NCBI RefSeq assembly: GCF_010994095.1
Contig: NZ_WJYO01000005.1
Span: 62,001-126,000, forward strand
Source of the DNA: Mumia xiangluensis
Lineage (GTDB): Bacteria; Actinomycetota; Actinomycetes; Propionibacteriales; Nocardioidaceae
Reading direction: 5' to 3'
Length of the DNA stretch: 64,000 nucleotides
Made by a program: the position numbers and the translations under genes
The notes under the pieces: generated by a model
Databases searched by the model: none
What the model was told of the DNA's origin: nothing
The model's input: the letters and a program-made list of their open reading frames with translations, nothing else
Part shown: positions 17,258 through 25,782 of the stretch, piece by piece
How the letters are laid out: the number at the start of each line of letters is the position of its first letter
How positions within the stretch are numbered: position 1 is the first letter of the stretch

Positions 17258-18844
17258 ATGACGACCGATCCGACCTTCCACGTGTACGACACCACGCTGC
17301 GCGACGGCGCGCAGCAGGAGGGGCTGAACCTCTCCGTCGCCGACAAGCTGGTGATCTCGCGCCACCTCGACGACCTCGGCGTCGGCTACATCGAGGGCGG
17401 CTGGCCGGGCTCCAACCCGAAGGACACCGAGTTCTTCGCCCGCGCCCGTACCGAGCTGACGCTGAAGCACGCGACCCTGGCGGCGTTCGGGGCCACGCGG
17501 CGGGCCGGCTCGAACGCCGCCGACGACCCGCTCGTCGCCGCGCTGCGCGACTCCGGGGCGTCGGTCGTCACCCTGGTCGCGAAGAGCCACGACCGCCACG
17601 TCGAGCTGGCGCTGCGGACCACGCTGGAGGAGAACCTCGCGATGGTCCGTGACACCGTCGAGTACCTGCGCGAGCACGGGCAGCGCGTGTTCGTGGACTG
17701 CGAGCACTTCTTCGACGGCTATCGCCGCAACCGTGACTACGCGCTCGACGTCGTCCGTACGGCCGCCGAGGCCGGAGCCGAGGTCGTCATCCTGTGCGAC
17801 ACCAACGGCGGGATGCTTCCGCACTGGGTCGGCGAGATCGTCGCCGACGTCGCCGCCTCCACCGGCGCACGCCTCGGCATCCACGCGCACAACGACACCG
17901 GCTGCGCGGTCGCCAACTCCGTCGCCGCCGTCCAGGCCGGTGCGACGCACCTTCAGGGATGCATCAACGGGTACGGCGAGCGCACCGGCAACGCCGACCT
18001 GATCGCCTGCGTCGCGAACCTCGAGCTGAAGCTGGGCCAGAAGGTGATGCCGACGGGCGCGCTGCGCGAGGCCAGCCGCATCGCGCACGCCGTCGCGGAG
18101 GTCACGAACTACCCGCCCGCCGCGCGGCAGCCGTACACCGGTGTCTCGGCCTTCGCGCACAAGGCCGGCCTGCACGCCAGCGCCATCCGGGTCGATCCCG
18201 ACCTCTACCAGCACATCGATCCCGAGCTGGTCGGCAACGACATGCGGCTGCTCGTCTCCGAGATGGCGGGGCGGGCCACGATCGAGCTCAAGGGCAAGGA
18301 GCTCGGGTTCGACCTGAGCGGCGACGCCGAGACCCTCGCGCTGGTGACCGACGTGGTCAAGGAGCGCGAGCAGGCGGGCTACACGTTCGAGGCCGCCGAC
18401 GCCTCGTTCGAGCTGCTGCTCGCCGAGATGGTCGAGGGCGAGCGGCCGTCGTACTTCGACGTCCAGTCGTGGCGTGTCATCACCGAGTCGAGCCAGGCCG
18501 CGGGCGAGGAAGCCCAGTCGGAGGCCACGCTGAAGATCGTGGCCGGAGGGCAGCGCTATGTCGTGACCGGTGAGGGCAACGGCCCGGTCTCGGCGCTCGA
18601 CCACGCGCTTCGCCAGGCGATCGAGCGGGCGTTCCCGGACGTCGAGACCTTCGGCCTGAACGACTACCGGGTGCGGATCCTCAACGAGTCCGGCGGCACC
18701 GACGCCCGCATCAGAGTCATGATCGGCACGACCGACGGCGTCGACACGTGGACCACGGTCGGCGTCGGGCACAACATCGTCGAGGCGTCGTGGGAGGCGC
18801 TGCTCGACGCGTTCACCTACGGCCTCCGCCGCCACCGCCCCTGA
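17258..18844 (+). CDS. cimA: Citramalate synthase (alpha-IPM/homocitrate synthase family)
   Basis: 528 residues. HMGL-like TIM barrel starting VYDTTLRDGAQQEGLNLS, with metal ligands in HAHNDTGCAVANS and GYGERTGNADL, then HKAGLHASA. The C-terminal LeuA-type regulatory domain includes FGLNDYRVRILNESGGTDARIRV. The set matches the CimA subfamily, which condenses acetyl-CoA with pyruvate to open a threonine-independent route to isoleucine. Two ATGs lie six bases apart; CAGGAG (17246-17251) suits 17258 better than 17252. The Val/Ile leader and attenuator upstream agree with this role. Confidence 0.92.
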   Translation: MTTDPTFHVYDTTLRDGAQQEGLNLSVADKLVISRHLDDLGVGYIEGGWPGSNPKDTEFFARARTELTLKHATLAAFGATRRAGSNAADDPLVAALRDSGASVVTLVAKSHDRHVELALRTTLEENLAMVRDTVEYLREHGQRVFVDCEHFFDGYRRNRDYALDVVRTAAEAGAEVVILCDTNGGMLPHWVGEIVADVAASTGARLGIHAHNDTGCAVANSVAAVQAGATHLQGCINGYGERTGNADLIACVANLELKLGQKVMPTGALREASRIAHAVAEVTNYPPAARQPYTGVSAFAHKAGLHASAIRVDPDLYQHIDPELVGNDMRLLVSEMAGRATIELKGKELGFDLSGDAETLALVTDVVKEREQAGYTFEAADASFELLLAEMVEGERPSYFDVQSWRVITESSQAAGEEAQSEATLKIVAGGQRYVVTGEGNGPVSALDHALRQAIERAFPDVETFGLNDYRVRILNESGGTDARIRVMIGTTDGVDTWTTVGVGHNIVEASWEALLDAFTYGLRRHRP

Positions 18845-18846
18845 TG

Positions 18847-18900
18847 ACGAAGGACTCGACATCCCCGTCGCCCGAGCGACGGGAATGTCGAGTCCTTCGT
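18847..18900. terminator. 25-bp stem-loop between convergent genes
   Basis: Arms 18847-18871 and 18876-18900 pair over 25 bp with a single mismatch around the tetraloop CCGA. It starts two bases after the cimA stop and ends 16 bases before the stop of the converging peptidase gene. No T-tract. Confidence 0.85.
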
Positions 18901-18916
18901 AGGGTCGAGGGGTACG

Positions 18917-20212
18917 TCACCAGTTGGTGGCGCCCCTGGGGAGCTTCTTGCCCGGAGGCCGGTAGAGGTACGAGACTCCGCCGGTCGAGTCCTGCCAGAC
19001 CTTCTCGAAGTTCTCACGGGTGTAGACGTTGCGGACCGCGTCGTTGCTGCTCGACGCAGGGTCGTTGAGGATCGGGTCGCCGTCGGCGGTGAAGCCGATG
19101 ATGACCATGAGGTGGCCGTCGGTGTCGTACCCCGCCTCGGGCATCTCCTCGAGGTCCCACGACAGCGAGGTGATCACCGGGATGCCGGCCGCGACCAGCT
19201 TCTCGGCCTCGGCGAGCGAGCGGAGACGAGTGACGAACGTGTCGAGCCCGAACGTGTGCGCGTACGCGGCGTTGAAGGGCCAGTTGCCGGCACCTTCGTA
19301 CGTGTAGTCCCACGTCTTGATTGCCGCGTAGTCGACCTGCGGGTCACCGTTGGGAGCGACGATGTCGCGCAGCTCGCGCTGCGGCACCTCGTACTTCTTG
19401 CCCCAGTAGTACTGCACCATCGTCGTGGACGTGGGGGAGCACCAGACCTGACCGCCGCCGCCGAACTCCGGGTACTCGCCCTTGTGGATGTTCTGCGAGA
19501 ACCGGGGGACGGCGAGCTCGACGTGGCGGCCGAGGGTGAACTCGCTGGTGACGCCGTCGTCGCCGGAGAGCAGCTCGTTGGTCATCGTCGTGACGCCGTC
19601 GAGCCGCGGGCTCTTGCGGGTGCCCTCGGGCCGGAGGAGCGTCACGCGGGTCTGGTACGCGACCGGCTCGTGCCCGGTGCGTGCCGAGAAGGTGTCGGTC
19701 CAGATGTTCGCGTTGGCGTCGCCCTGTCCGTCGAGCGACGTGCGGTGGATGTCGCCGGCGGCGAAGTCGTCGCCCGAGGCCCAGCGGCCCATCACGTACC
19801 ACTTCGTCCAGGTCCCGTCGGCGAGCTTGCCGCGGAACGTGGTCTCGACGAACGTGCCGGTCGGCGTGCGTGCGTTCCACGACGTGATCGACTCGTCGAT
19901 GGCGTAGCCCGGCGTCACGACCGGCGACGTCCAGCGGCCGTACGTGTACGACTTCTCCGTCCCGTCGCCGAACGGATCGGTGTACGTGGTGGTGCGCTTC
20001 GACAGCGGACTGATCACCAGGCTCCCGTCGAGCGCCGGGACGACGCCCTCCCACGAGCCGTGCGCGAAGTCGAGCAGGTTGTCCCAGTGCTTCACGCTGA
20101 TGGCGGGTCCGGGCGGAGCGACGTCCTCCGCGGCTGAGGCGGTCGAGACCGGGGATGAGGCGACCGCGACGATGGAAAGACTTGCGATACCTATCAAGAT
20201 CTGACGGAACAT
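18917..20212 (-). CDS. Secreted peptidase C39-like protein
   Basis: 431 residues. A signal peptide is visible (MFRQILIGIASLSIVAVASS..ASA, cleavage near 30). A beta-rich N-terminal region of about 200 residues precedes a papain-like domain: Cys in GGGQVWCSPTSTTMVQYYW, His in DGHLMVIIGF, and ND in PILNDPASSSND. ATG 20212 follows a GAGGAGC ribosome site. It probably acts outside the cell on peptides or cell-wall proteins, and no bacteriocin transporter is nearby. It is a single gene that ends at the 25-bp hairpin. Confidence 0.87.
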   Translation of the reverse strand: MFRQILIGIASLSIVAVASSPVSTASAAEDVAPPGPAISVKHWDNLLDFAHGSWEGVVPALDGSLVISPLSKRTTTYTDPFGDGTEKSYTYGRWTSPVVTPGYAIDESITSWNARTPTGTFVETTFRGKLADGTWTKWYVMGRWASGDDFAAGDIHRTSLDGQGDANANIWTDTFSARTGHEPVAYQTRVTLLRPEGTRKSPRLDGVTTMTNELLSGDDGVTSEFTLGRHVELAVPRFSQNIHKGEYPEFGGGGQVWCSPTSTTMVQYYWGKKYEVPQRELRDIVAPNGDPQVDYAAIKTWDYTYEGAGNWPFNAAYAHTFGLDTFVTRLRSLAEAEKLVAAGIPVITSLSWDLEEMPEAGYDTDGHLMVIIGFTADGDPILNDPASSSNDAVRNVYTRENFEKVWQDSTGGVSYLYRPPGKKLPRGATNW

Positions 20213-20344
20213 GCTGCTCCTCGGGCTAGTGGCTGCGAAGATCCTCTCGCACGGCCAGCCTGTCAGGGAACAGCACGTCTCGCCCCTCGGGAACACTCGT
20301 CATTGTGTCGAGGGTTGGTCGGTGAGATGCGTTACCTATCTGTC

Positions 20345-21601
20345 TCAGGCAGGTTGCAGCCTCGCTGTCGTCAGGTCGCCCGGCGCGCCCGACGTGCCCG
20401 ACGTGCCCGGCGCGCCCGACGTGCCCGACGTGCCGGGCGTGACCGGCCGGGTTCGCGGACGACGGGTGCTCCGCGACCGACGCTGCTGCCGCTCGTGCCG
20501 CTCGAGGGCGCCGATCGGGTCCCGGTACAACGGGCCCAGCGCGATCGCCGTCGCCGCCGCAGCCTGCACCTCCGCGCCGAAGCGCGACAGCGTGATGGGC
20601 ACCGGCCCGAGCCCGGTCGTACGGCGGAACGCCTCCAGCACGACCGACGCGGCCGGCGGGTAGGCGGTGAACGCCTGCCCTGCCAGGACGACCCGGTTCG
20701 GGTCGAGGAGGTCGCGCACGACGCCGACGGCACGGCCGAGGTGGTCGGCTCGCTCGATGAGCAGGGCGTGGGCGTCGGCGTCGCCGGCGAGCGCCGCGGC
20801 GTGGACGAGCTCGACGTCGGGCCGCGAGACGATCCCGGCGGCGTGCGCCGCCGGGCCGATCGCCGCGACGGTGGCGCCGAGGCACCCGCGGGCGCCGCAC
20901 GCGCACGGTGTGTCGGAGAGGGTCGGAAGGTGGGTGACGCTCCCCGTACGCCGCCCGCCGGACGGCACCACGCCGTCGTGGATGGTCGCCACCCCGACCG
21001 TCTCGCGTGCGTAGACGTAGGCGGTCGTGCCCTGCGCGTGGTCCGGCGAGGACAGCAGGTCGGCGGCGGCGACGGCGGCGACGTGGTCGGCGGTCGCGGT
21101 GGGAAGGTCTGTGACATCGCGAAGGGTGCGTCCGGCGGTGATGGGCGACCGGTCGATCGCCTCCCACGGGGCGACCACCGCGGCGGTCACGAGCCGTCGG
21201 TCGCCGATGCCCGCGTCCAGGCCAAGGAGTCGCCTGCCGGCGGCGACGACGAGCTCACGGTCGTCGCCGCGGGTCGGCAGGTGGGCGATCGCGAGGACCC
21301 GACCCCGCAGGTCGGACACCGCCACCGTGGTGACGAGCCGGCCGATGTGCACCGCTGCCGCGGACAGGCGCCGGTCGTCGACCTCGACCGGGATGGTCGG
21401 CCGTCCGACGTGTCCGGCGCGGGTGCAGTCGGGACGTTCCTGGAGCAGGCCGTGCTGGACCAGCGACGTGACCTGGCGGCCGATGGTCGCGGCGCTCAGT
21501 CCGGTGTGCTCGGCGATCTGGTCGCGAAAGGCCACGCCGTGGCGAAGCACCGTGCGGAGCACGATCCCGGCGGTCGAGCTGTCCTGCGCGAACGTGTTCA
21601 C
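20345..21601 (-). CDS. ROK-family transcriptional regulator, degenerate kinase fold
   Basis: 418 residues from GTG 21601 (GAGGG upstream). The N-terminal HTH is DQIAEHTGLSAATIGRQVTSLV. The ROK domain follows, with the zinc site HLPTLSDTPCACGARGCLG. The usual catalytic Asn-Asp of the NDANAAA motif is replaced (TADHVAAVAAAD) and the final Glu of GCLE is Gly, so sugar phosphorylation is unlikely. The C-terminal tail is basic, then ends in TSGTSGAPG repeats. It is divergent from the TauD-family gene and may regulate it; that is context only. Confidence 0.82.
   Translation of the reverse strand: MNTFAQDSSTAGIVLRTVLRHGVAFRDQIAEHTGLSAATIGRQVTSLVQHGLLQERPDCTRAGHVGRPTIPVEVDDRRLSAAAVHIGRLVTTVAVSDLRGRVLAIAHLPTRGDDRELVVAAGRRLLGLDAGIGDRRLVTAAVVAPWEAIDRSPITAGRTLRDVTDLPTATADHVAAVAAADLLSSPDHAQGTTAYVYARETVGVATIHDGVVPSGGRRTGSVTHLPTLSDTPCACGARGCLGATVAAIGPAAHAAGIVSRPDVELVHAAALAGDADAHALLIERADHLGRAVGVVRDLLDPNRVVLAGQAFTAYPPAASVVLEAFRRTTGLGPVPITLSRFGAEVQAAAATAIALGPLYRDPIGALERHERQQRRSRSTRRPRTRPVTPGTSGTSGAPGTSGTSGAPGDLTTARLQPA
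20381..20434. repeat. Two 27-bp tandem repeats within ROK gene 3' end
   Basis: CGGCGCGCCCGACGTGCCCG followed by ACGTGCC occurs twice in tandem (20381-20407, 20408-20434), itself built from 9-bp CCGACGTGC units. It encodes the in-frame TSGTSGAPG repeat at the C-terminus, so copy number could vary without shifting the frame. Confidence 0.8.
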
Positions 21602-21812
21602 GAGCCCTCGTTTCGTCGTGTCGGCATCTGCAGCAAATAGATAAAGTCAAGTAACTAGGACGACATTAGCCGGTCAACCCGCGTCTTCGCTGCTTTCTCG
21701 CCCTCTGGGACGACGAGTCGGTTGAAGTCAGGCTGACCGCAAACCTTCGCTCCTGGCCCGCTCACCGTCACCGTGGTGTGAGGACGCCACCCGACCAGGA
21801 AGGCCGCACGTC

Positions 21813-22793
21813 ATGACCTCGACCCTCAGCGACCCCGCGCCCGCGGACCCCGCGGTCGGGTCACGGAGCCCGCGACACGAGCGCATCGCGGTCCACCGGA
21901 TCGGCGGACGCATCGGCGCACGCATCGAGGGAGTGCAGCTCTCGGGTGCCCTCGACGCGCAGACGGTCGCCGAGATCCGGACGGCGCTGCTGCGTCACAA
22001 GGTCGTGTTCTTCCGTGGTCAGGACCACCTCGACGACGAGCAGCAGATCGCGTTCGCCGGGCTGCTCGGCCCGCTCACCAGTGCACACCCGACCATCAGC
22101 ACCGGCTCGTCCCGCGTGCTCACGATCAAGACCCGCAACGGCCAGGCCGCCAACTCGTGGCACACCGACGTGTCGTTCGTCGACAAGGTCCCGGCGATCA
22201 GCGTCCTCCGTGGTGTCGAGGTGACCGAGTACGGCGGCACGACCTCGTGGGCCAACACCGTCACCGCGTACGAGGCCCTGCCCGAGCCGCTGCGGGTGCT
22301 GGCCGACCGGCTGTGGGCGGTGCACAGCAACCTGTACGACTACGCGGCGATGAACGAGCTGGGTGACGCGGACCCGGACGACCCGGAGGTCGCCGAGTAC
22401 CGCAAGCAGTTCGGCCGCATCCCGTTCGAGACCGAGCACCCGGTGGTGCGCGTCCACCCGGAGACCGGCGAGCGTGCACTGCTCCTCGGGCAGTTCTTCC
22501 AGAGGTTCGTCGGCCTTAACACCTATGAGTCCCACGAGATCTTCGAGCTCCTCCAGACCCGCATCACCAAGCTCGAGAACACGGTCCGCTGGACGTGGGC
22601 GCCGGGTGACGTCGCCATCTGGGACAACCGCGCCACGCAGCACTACGCCGTCGCCGACTTCGACGACCAGCCGCGCGAGGTACGGCGCGTGACCGTCGCC
22701 GGCGACGTGCCGGTGAGCATCGACGGCCGCACCAGCGTCGTACGCTCCGGGAGCTCGGCGGACTTCGTCGACATCGACTCGCTGATCAGCTGA
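21813..22793 (+). CDS. TauD/AtsK-type alpha-ketoglutarate-dependent dioxygenase
   Basis: 326 residues. The iron triad is visible: His117 and Asp119 in NSWHTDVSF and His277 in NRATQHYAV, with the ketoglutarate-binding arginine in [32 protein letters not shown] is typical of the family. Members oxidise taurine, alkyl sulfate esters or 2,4-D-like ethers; no sulfonate transporter is adjacent, so the substrate is open. ATG follows an AGGAAGG ribosome site. It is divergent from the ROK regulator and ends near a 15-bp hairpin. Confidence 0.9.
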   Translation: MTSTLSDPAPADPAVGSRSPRHERIAVHRIGGRIGARIEGVQLSGALDAQTVAEIRTALLRHKVVFFRGQDHLDDEQQIAFAGLLGPLTSAHPTISTGSSRVLTIKTRNGQAANSWHTDVSFVDKVPAISVLRGVEVTEYGGTTSWANTVTAYEALPEPLRVLADRLWAVHSNLYDYAAMNELGDADPDDPEVAEYRKQFGRIPFETEHPVVRVHPETGERALLLGQFFQRFVGLNTYESHEIFELLQTRITKLENTVRWTWAPGDVAIWDNRATQHYAVADFDDQPREVRRVTVAGDVPVSIDGRTSVVRSGSSADFVDIDSLIS

Positions 22794-22820
22794 TCACGCA
22801 TCGCTGATCGGTGGCCCGAC

Positions 22821-22858
22821 GCGCGGGTGGAGGGCAGACGGCGGCCCTCCACCCGCGC
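22821..22858. terminator. 15-bp perfect stem-loop between convergent genes
   Basis: GCGCGGGTGGAGGGC (22821-22835) pairs perfectly with GCCCTCCACCCGCGC (22844-22858) around an 8-nt loop, between the dioxygenase and the end of the zinc operon. Confidence 0.85.
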
Positions 22859-22863
22859 AACCT

Positions 22864-23721
22864 TCAACCGAACGACAGGACGTGCTCGTAGTCGGCGAGC
22901 AGCCGCGCCCGCAGGACCGCCGCCCGCTCGGCGTGCGCGCGCTGCAGGCGGACGTACTCCGCCTTGCCGTCGGCCGTCTCGATCCGCACCGGCTCGTAGC
23001 CGAGCCCGCTCAGGTCGTACGGCGCCGCGCGCATGTCGAGCTCGCGGACGTCGCGCGCCAGCGCGAAGCAGTCGAGCAGCAGGTCGGAGTCGCCGTACGG
23101 AGCCAGCTTGCTCGCCCACTTGTAGAGGTCCATGTTGGCGTGCAGGCAGCCCGGCTGCTCGAGCGTCCGCTGGGTCGCACGCGTCGGGGTGAGCGAGTTC
23201 AGCGGTGCGGCGGGGGGAGTGAAGAACCGGTACGCGTCGATGTGCGTGCAGCGGAGCTGGTGCGCCTCGACCACCGCGTCCGTGCCGCCCGCGCCGAGCC
23301 GCAGCGGCCAGTCGTGCCGCACCTCGCCCGGCGGCTGCCGATAGACCATCGCCCACTCGTGCAGCCCGAAGCAGTCCGTACGAGCGGGTCGCGTGGCCGT
23401 CATCGTGAGGAGTCCACGGATCCACTCCATGCCCTCGCGGCGGCCGGCGAGACGGTTGAGATCGGCGCCGACACCCGCGGCGTACGTCGTGTACGCCCCC
23501 AGCGCCGCGTAGTCCGACGCGTCACCGCCGAGCAGCACCCCCGCGCCCGGGTGCCAGCGCGACAGACGCGCGGGTGAGTAGCCGTAGTACTCGAACAGGA
23601 AGTCGTCGACGGGATGCTTCTCGCCCCGCGCCCGTCGCTCGCGACGTCCGGCGACGAACGGCTCTGCGCGCTCGGAGTGGCGTACGGCGCGCTCGCGCCA
23701 GTCGTCCTCGTCGAGCGTCAC
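22864..23721 (-). CDS. Conserved actinobacterial protein (often annotated 3-methyladenine DNA glycosylase), last gene of zinc operon
   Basis: 285 residues from GTG 23721, which overlaps the zur stop (GTGA). Landmarks are DDFLFEYYGYSPARLSRWHPG, CFGLHEWAMVYR, LRCTHIDAYRFFTPPA, and GCLHANMDLYKWASKL. Homologues carry a DNA-glycosylase name in databases, but I see no HhH-GPD or AAG motif and regard that as unproven. Several His/Cys residues lie in conserved-looking positions. Coupling to zur suggests a zinc-related task. The longer frame to 23856 overlaps zur and is not used. Confidence 0.75.
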   Translation of the reverse strand: MTLDEDDWRERAVRHSERAEPFVAGRRERRARGEKHPVDDFLFEYYGYSPARLSRWHPGAGVLLGGDASDYAALGAYTTYAAGVGADLNRLAGRREGMEWIRGLLTMTATRPARTDCFGLHEWAMVYRQPPGEVRHDWPLRLGAGGTDAVVEAHQLRCTHIDAYRFFTPPAAPLNSLTPTRATQRTLEQPGCLHANMDLYKWASKLAPYGDSDLLLDCFALARDVRELDMRAAPYDLSGLGYEPVRIETADGKAEYVRLQRAHAERAAVLRARLLADYEHVLSFG

Positions 23722-24110
23722 CCACACTGGTCGCAGGTCCCGAAGAGCTCGAGGGTGTGCGCCATCTGCCGGAACCCGTGCTCGGCGCCGACCTGCTCGA
23801 CCCACCGTTCGAGAGCCGGGCCCTGCACCTCGACCGTGCGACCGCACTCGCGGCACACCAGGTGGTGGTGATGGTTGTCGGTGATGCAGCGCCGGTAGAG
23901 GACCTCGCCCTCGTCGTTTCGCAGCTGGTCCACCTCCGCGGCGTCGGCCAGCGCCTGCAGGTTGCGGTAGACGGTCGACAGCCCCACCGACTCGCCGCGG
24001 TCGCGCAGCGCGTCGTGGATCTCCCGCGCGCTCGCGAAGCGGTCGAGGTCGTCCATCACAGCGGCGACGGCGCGCCGCTGGCGGGTCGTACGGATCGGGG
24101 TCTCGGTCAT
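23718..24110 (-). CDS. zur: Zinc uptake regulator, Fur family
   Basis: 130 residues. Winged helix with REIHDALRDRGESVGLSTVYRNLQAL, then the metal-binding HHHHLVCRECGRTVEV and a C-terminal CDQC pair, together giving the structural zinc site and a regulatory His-rich site. It is the fourth gene in znuA-znuC-znuB-zur, with ATGA overlap to znuB. The perfect Fur/Zur-type palindrome in front of znuA (26777-26797) and the transporter type identify it as Zur and not Fur. Repression would include its own gene. Confidence 0.93.
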   Translation of the reverse strand: MTETPIRTTRQRRAVAAVMDDLDRFASAREIHDALRDRGESVGLSTVYRNLQALADAAEVDQLRNDEGEVLYRRCITDNHHHHLVCRECGRTVEVQGPALERWVEQVGAEHGFRQMAHTLELFGTCDQCG

Positions 24111-24961
24111 GCTGCCTCCTCCACCGGGTCGTTCGTGCTGGACAGGCGCCGTCGCGTCGATCGGACGAGGTGCCCGACCGGGGCGAGCGCCAGGAAGATC
24201 CCCAGCGCCACGATGACGATCGTCGGTCCGGGCTGGGTGTCGATCTCGTAGCTGCCGAGCACGCCGGCGAGCGCGGCGAACGTGCCGATACCCATCGCGA
24301 GGACGAACGTGCCTCGGAAGCTGCGGGTCAGCTGCTGCGCAGCGGCGACCGGGACGACCATCAACGCGGACACCAGCAGGAGGCCGACGGTCCGCATGGA
24401 GACGGTCACGGTCACGGCGGCGAGGACGGCGATGAGGATGCCGTACGCCTGGACCGGCACGCCGGAGACGCGGGCGTGCTCCTCGTCCTGGCACACCGCG
24501 AACAGCTGCGGCGACAGTCCCACGGACAGCAGCAGCACGACGGCGCCGAGCACCGCCACGATGACCAGGTCGCTTGGTGAGACGCTCAGGATCGAGCCGA
24601 ACAGATAGCTGTTGAGCTGCGCGGCGGAGCCTCCCGCAAGGTTGACGAGCAGGACACCGCCCGCGATGCCGCCGTAGAACAGCAGCGCCAGCGCCACGTC
24701 ACCGCTGGTGCGTCCATAGGTCCGCAGCAGCTCGATCGCGACCGCGCCGAGGATGCTGACGACGACCGCGGTCACCAGCGGCTGGGTGCCGGTGAGGAGA
24801 CCGGCGGCGACCCCGGTCAGAGCGATGTGGCCGATGCCGTCGCCGAGGAGCGCGAGGCGGCGCTGCACCAGGTACGTGCCGATGGCGGGCGCGGTCAGAC
24901 CGGTGACGATCGCGGCCACGAGTGCCCGCTGCATGAAGTCGTAGGTGAGGATGTCGTTCAT
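24107..24961 (-). CDS. znuB: Zinc ABC transporter permease
   Basis: 284 residues with eight or nine hydrophobic helices of the ABC-3 family. The start is MNDILTYDFMQRALVAAI; GDGIGHIALTGVAAG and the cytoplasmic coupling segment with QDEEHARVSGVPV are typical. ATG 24961 overlaps the znuC stop (ATGA), and its end overlaps the zur start. It carries zinc delivered by ZnuA across the membrane, powered by ZnuC. Confidence 0.93.
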   Translation of the reverse strand: MNDILTYDFMQRALVAAIVTGLTAPAIGTYLVQRRLALLGDGIGHIALTGVAAGLLTGTQPLVTAVVVSILGAVAIELLRTYGRTSGDVALALLFYGGIAGGVLLVNLAGGSAAQLNSYLFGSILSVSPSDLVIVAVLGAVVLLLSVGLSPQLFAVCQDEEHARVSGVPVQAYGILIAVLAAVTVTVSMRTVGLLLVSALMVVPVAAAQQLTRSFRGTFVLAMGIGTFAALAGVLGSYEIDTQPGPTIVIVALGIFLALAPVGHLVRSTRRRLSSTNDPVEEAA

Positions 24962-25782
24962 GCGCCCCACGCCCCCGTCCCGTCGATCCCGACGTGCGGG
25001 CCTGGCTCGACCAGGTGCGGGTGATGCTGGTTGTGGGGTTCGGAGGCTGCCGCGAGGTCGCCGCCGGTGCACGGGCCGTCGTACGAGACCTTCCCGGAGC
25101 GCAGCACGACCGCCCGGTCGATCATCGGCTCGAACGGGCCGAGCTCGTGGGCGACCATGAAGATCGCGCGGCCCTCTCCGAGGAGCCGCCCGAACAGCTC
25201 CGCCAGCGCGACCTGACTGCGGGCATCGACCCCGGCCGTCGGCTCGTCGAGCACGAGCAGGTCTGGCCGCGACGCGAGCCCGCGAGCGAGCATCACGCGC
25301 TGCTGCTGTCCGCCCGAGAGCTCGGCCGCCGGCTGCGTGGCGTAATCCTCGAGGTCGACCAGCGCGATCGCCTCCGCCACGGCGCTCCGGTCATCCCGCG
25401 ACGAGCGCCCCGCGTGCGGACGGCGGGACAGGCGGCCGCTCATGACCACCTCGCGCACGGTCGACGGGACGCCGGCGGCGGCCGTCGAGCGTTGCGGGAC
25501 GTAGCCGATGCGCTGGCGGTCGCGGAACCGCCGCAGCGGTGTCCCGAACAGGCGCACCTGGCCGGCGGCGATCGGGATCACGCCCATCGCCGCCCGCATC
25601 AGCGTCGTCTTGCCGGAGCCGTTGCTCCCGAGCAGCACCACGAACTCCGACGGGTGGACCGCCAGCGAGACACCGCGCACGACCTCGCGCCCGCCGAGGG
25701 CGACGTGGACGTCGTCGACCACGAGCGGGTCGGCGCCGGTGGAGCGGGCGCTGGCTGATCGGGTGCTGGCTGAACGGGTCAT
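24958..25782 (-). CDS. znuC: Zinc ABC transporter ATP-binding protein
   Basis: 274 residues. Walker A GSNGSGKTT, Q-loop YVPQRS, signature LSGGQQQRVMLARGL, Walker B LLVLDEPTAGVD, and switch histidine in VAHEL. The C-terminal tail is His-rich (EPHNQHHPHLVEPGPH), as in several zinc-uptake ATPases, and could bind the metal. The N-terminal 18 residues contain a Ser-Ala-Arg repeat (TRSASTRSASARS). Both ends overlap neighbours by ATGA. Confidence 0.94.
   Translation of the reverse strand: MTRSASTRSASARSTGADPLVVDDVHVALGGREVVRGVSLAVHPSEFVVLLGSNGSGKTTLMRAAMGVIPIAAGQVRLFGTPLRRFRDRQRIGYVPQRSTAAAGVPSTVREVVMSGRLSRRPHAGRSSRDDRSAVAEAIALVDLEDYATQPAAELSGGQQQRVMLARGLASRPDLLVLDEPTAGVDARSQVALAELFGRLLGEGRAIFMVAHELGPFEPMIDRAVVLRSGKVSYDGPCTGGDLAAASEPHNQHHPHLVEPGPHVGIDGTGAWGA

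Noticed and set aside
21602-21812. ROK operator between the ROK regulator and the dioxygenase
   Set aside because: AT-rich sequence near 21636-21660 has imperfect AGT/ACT elements, but no symmetric site as clear as that at 49599-49621.
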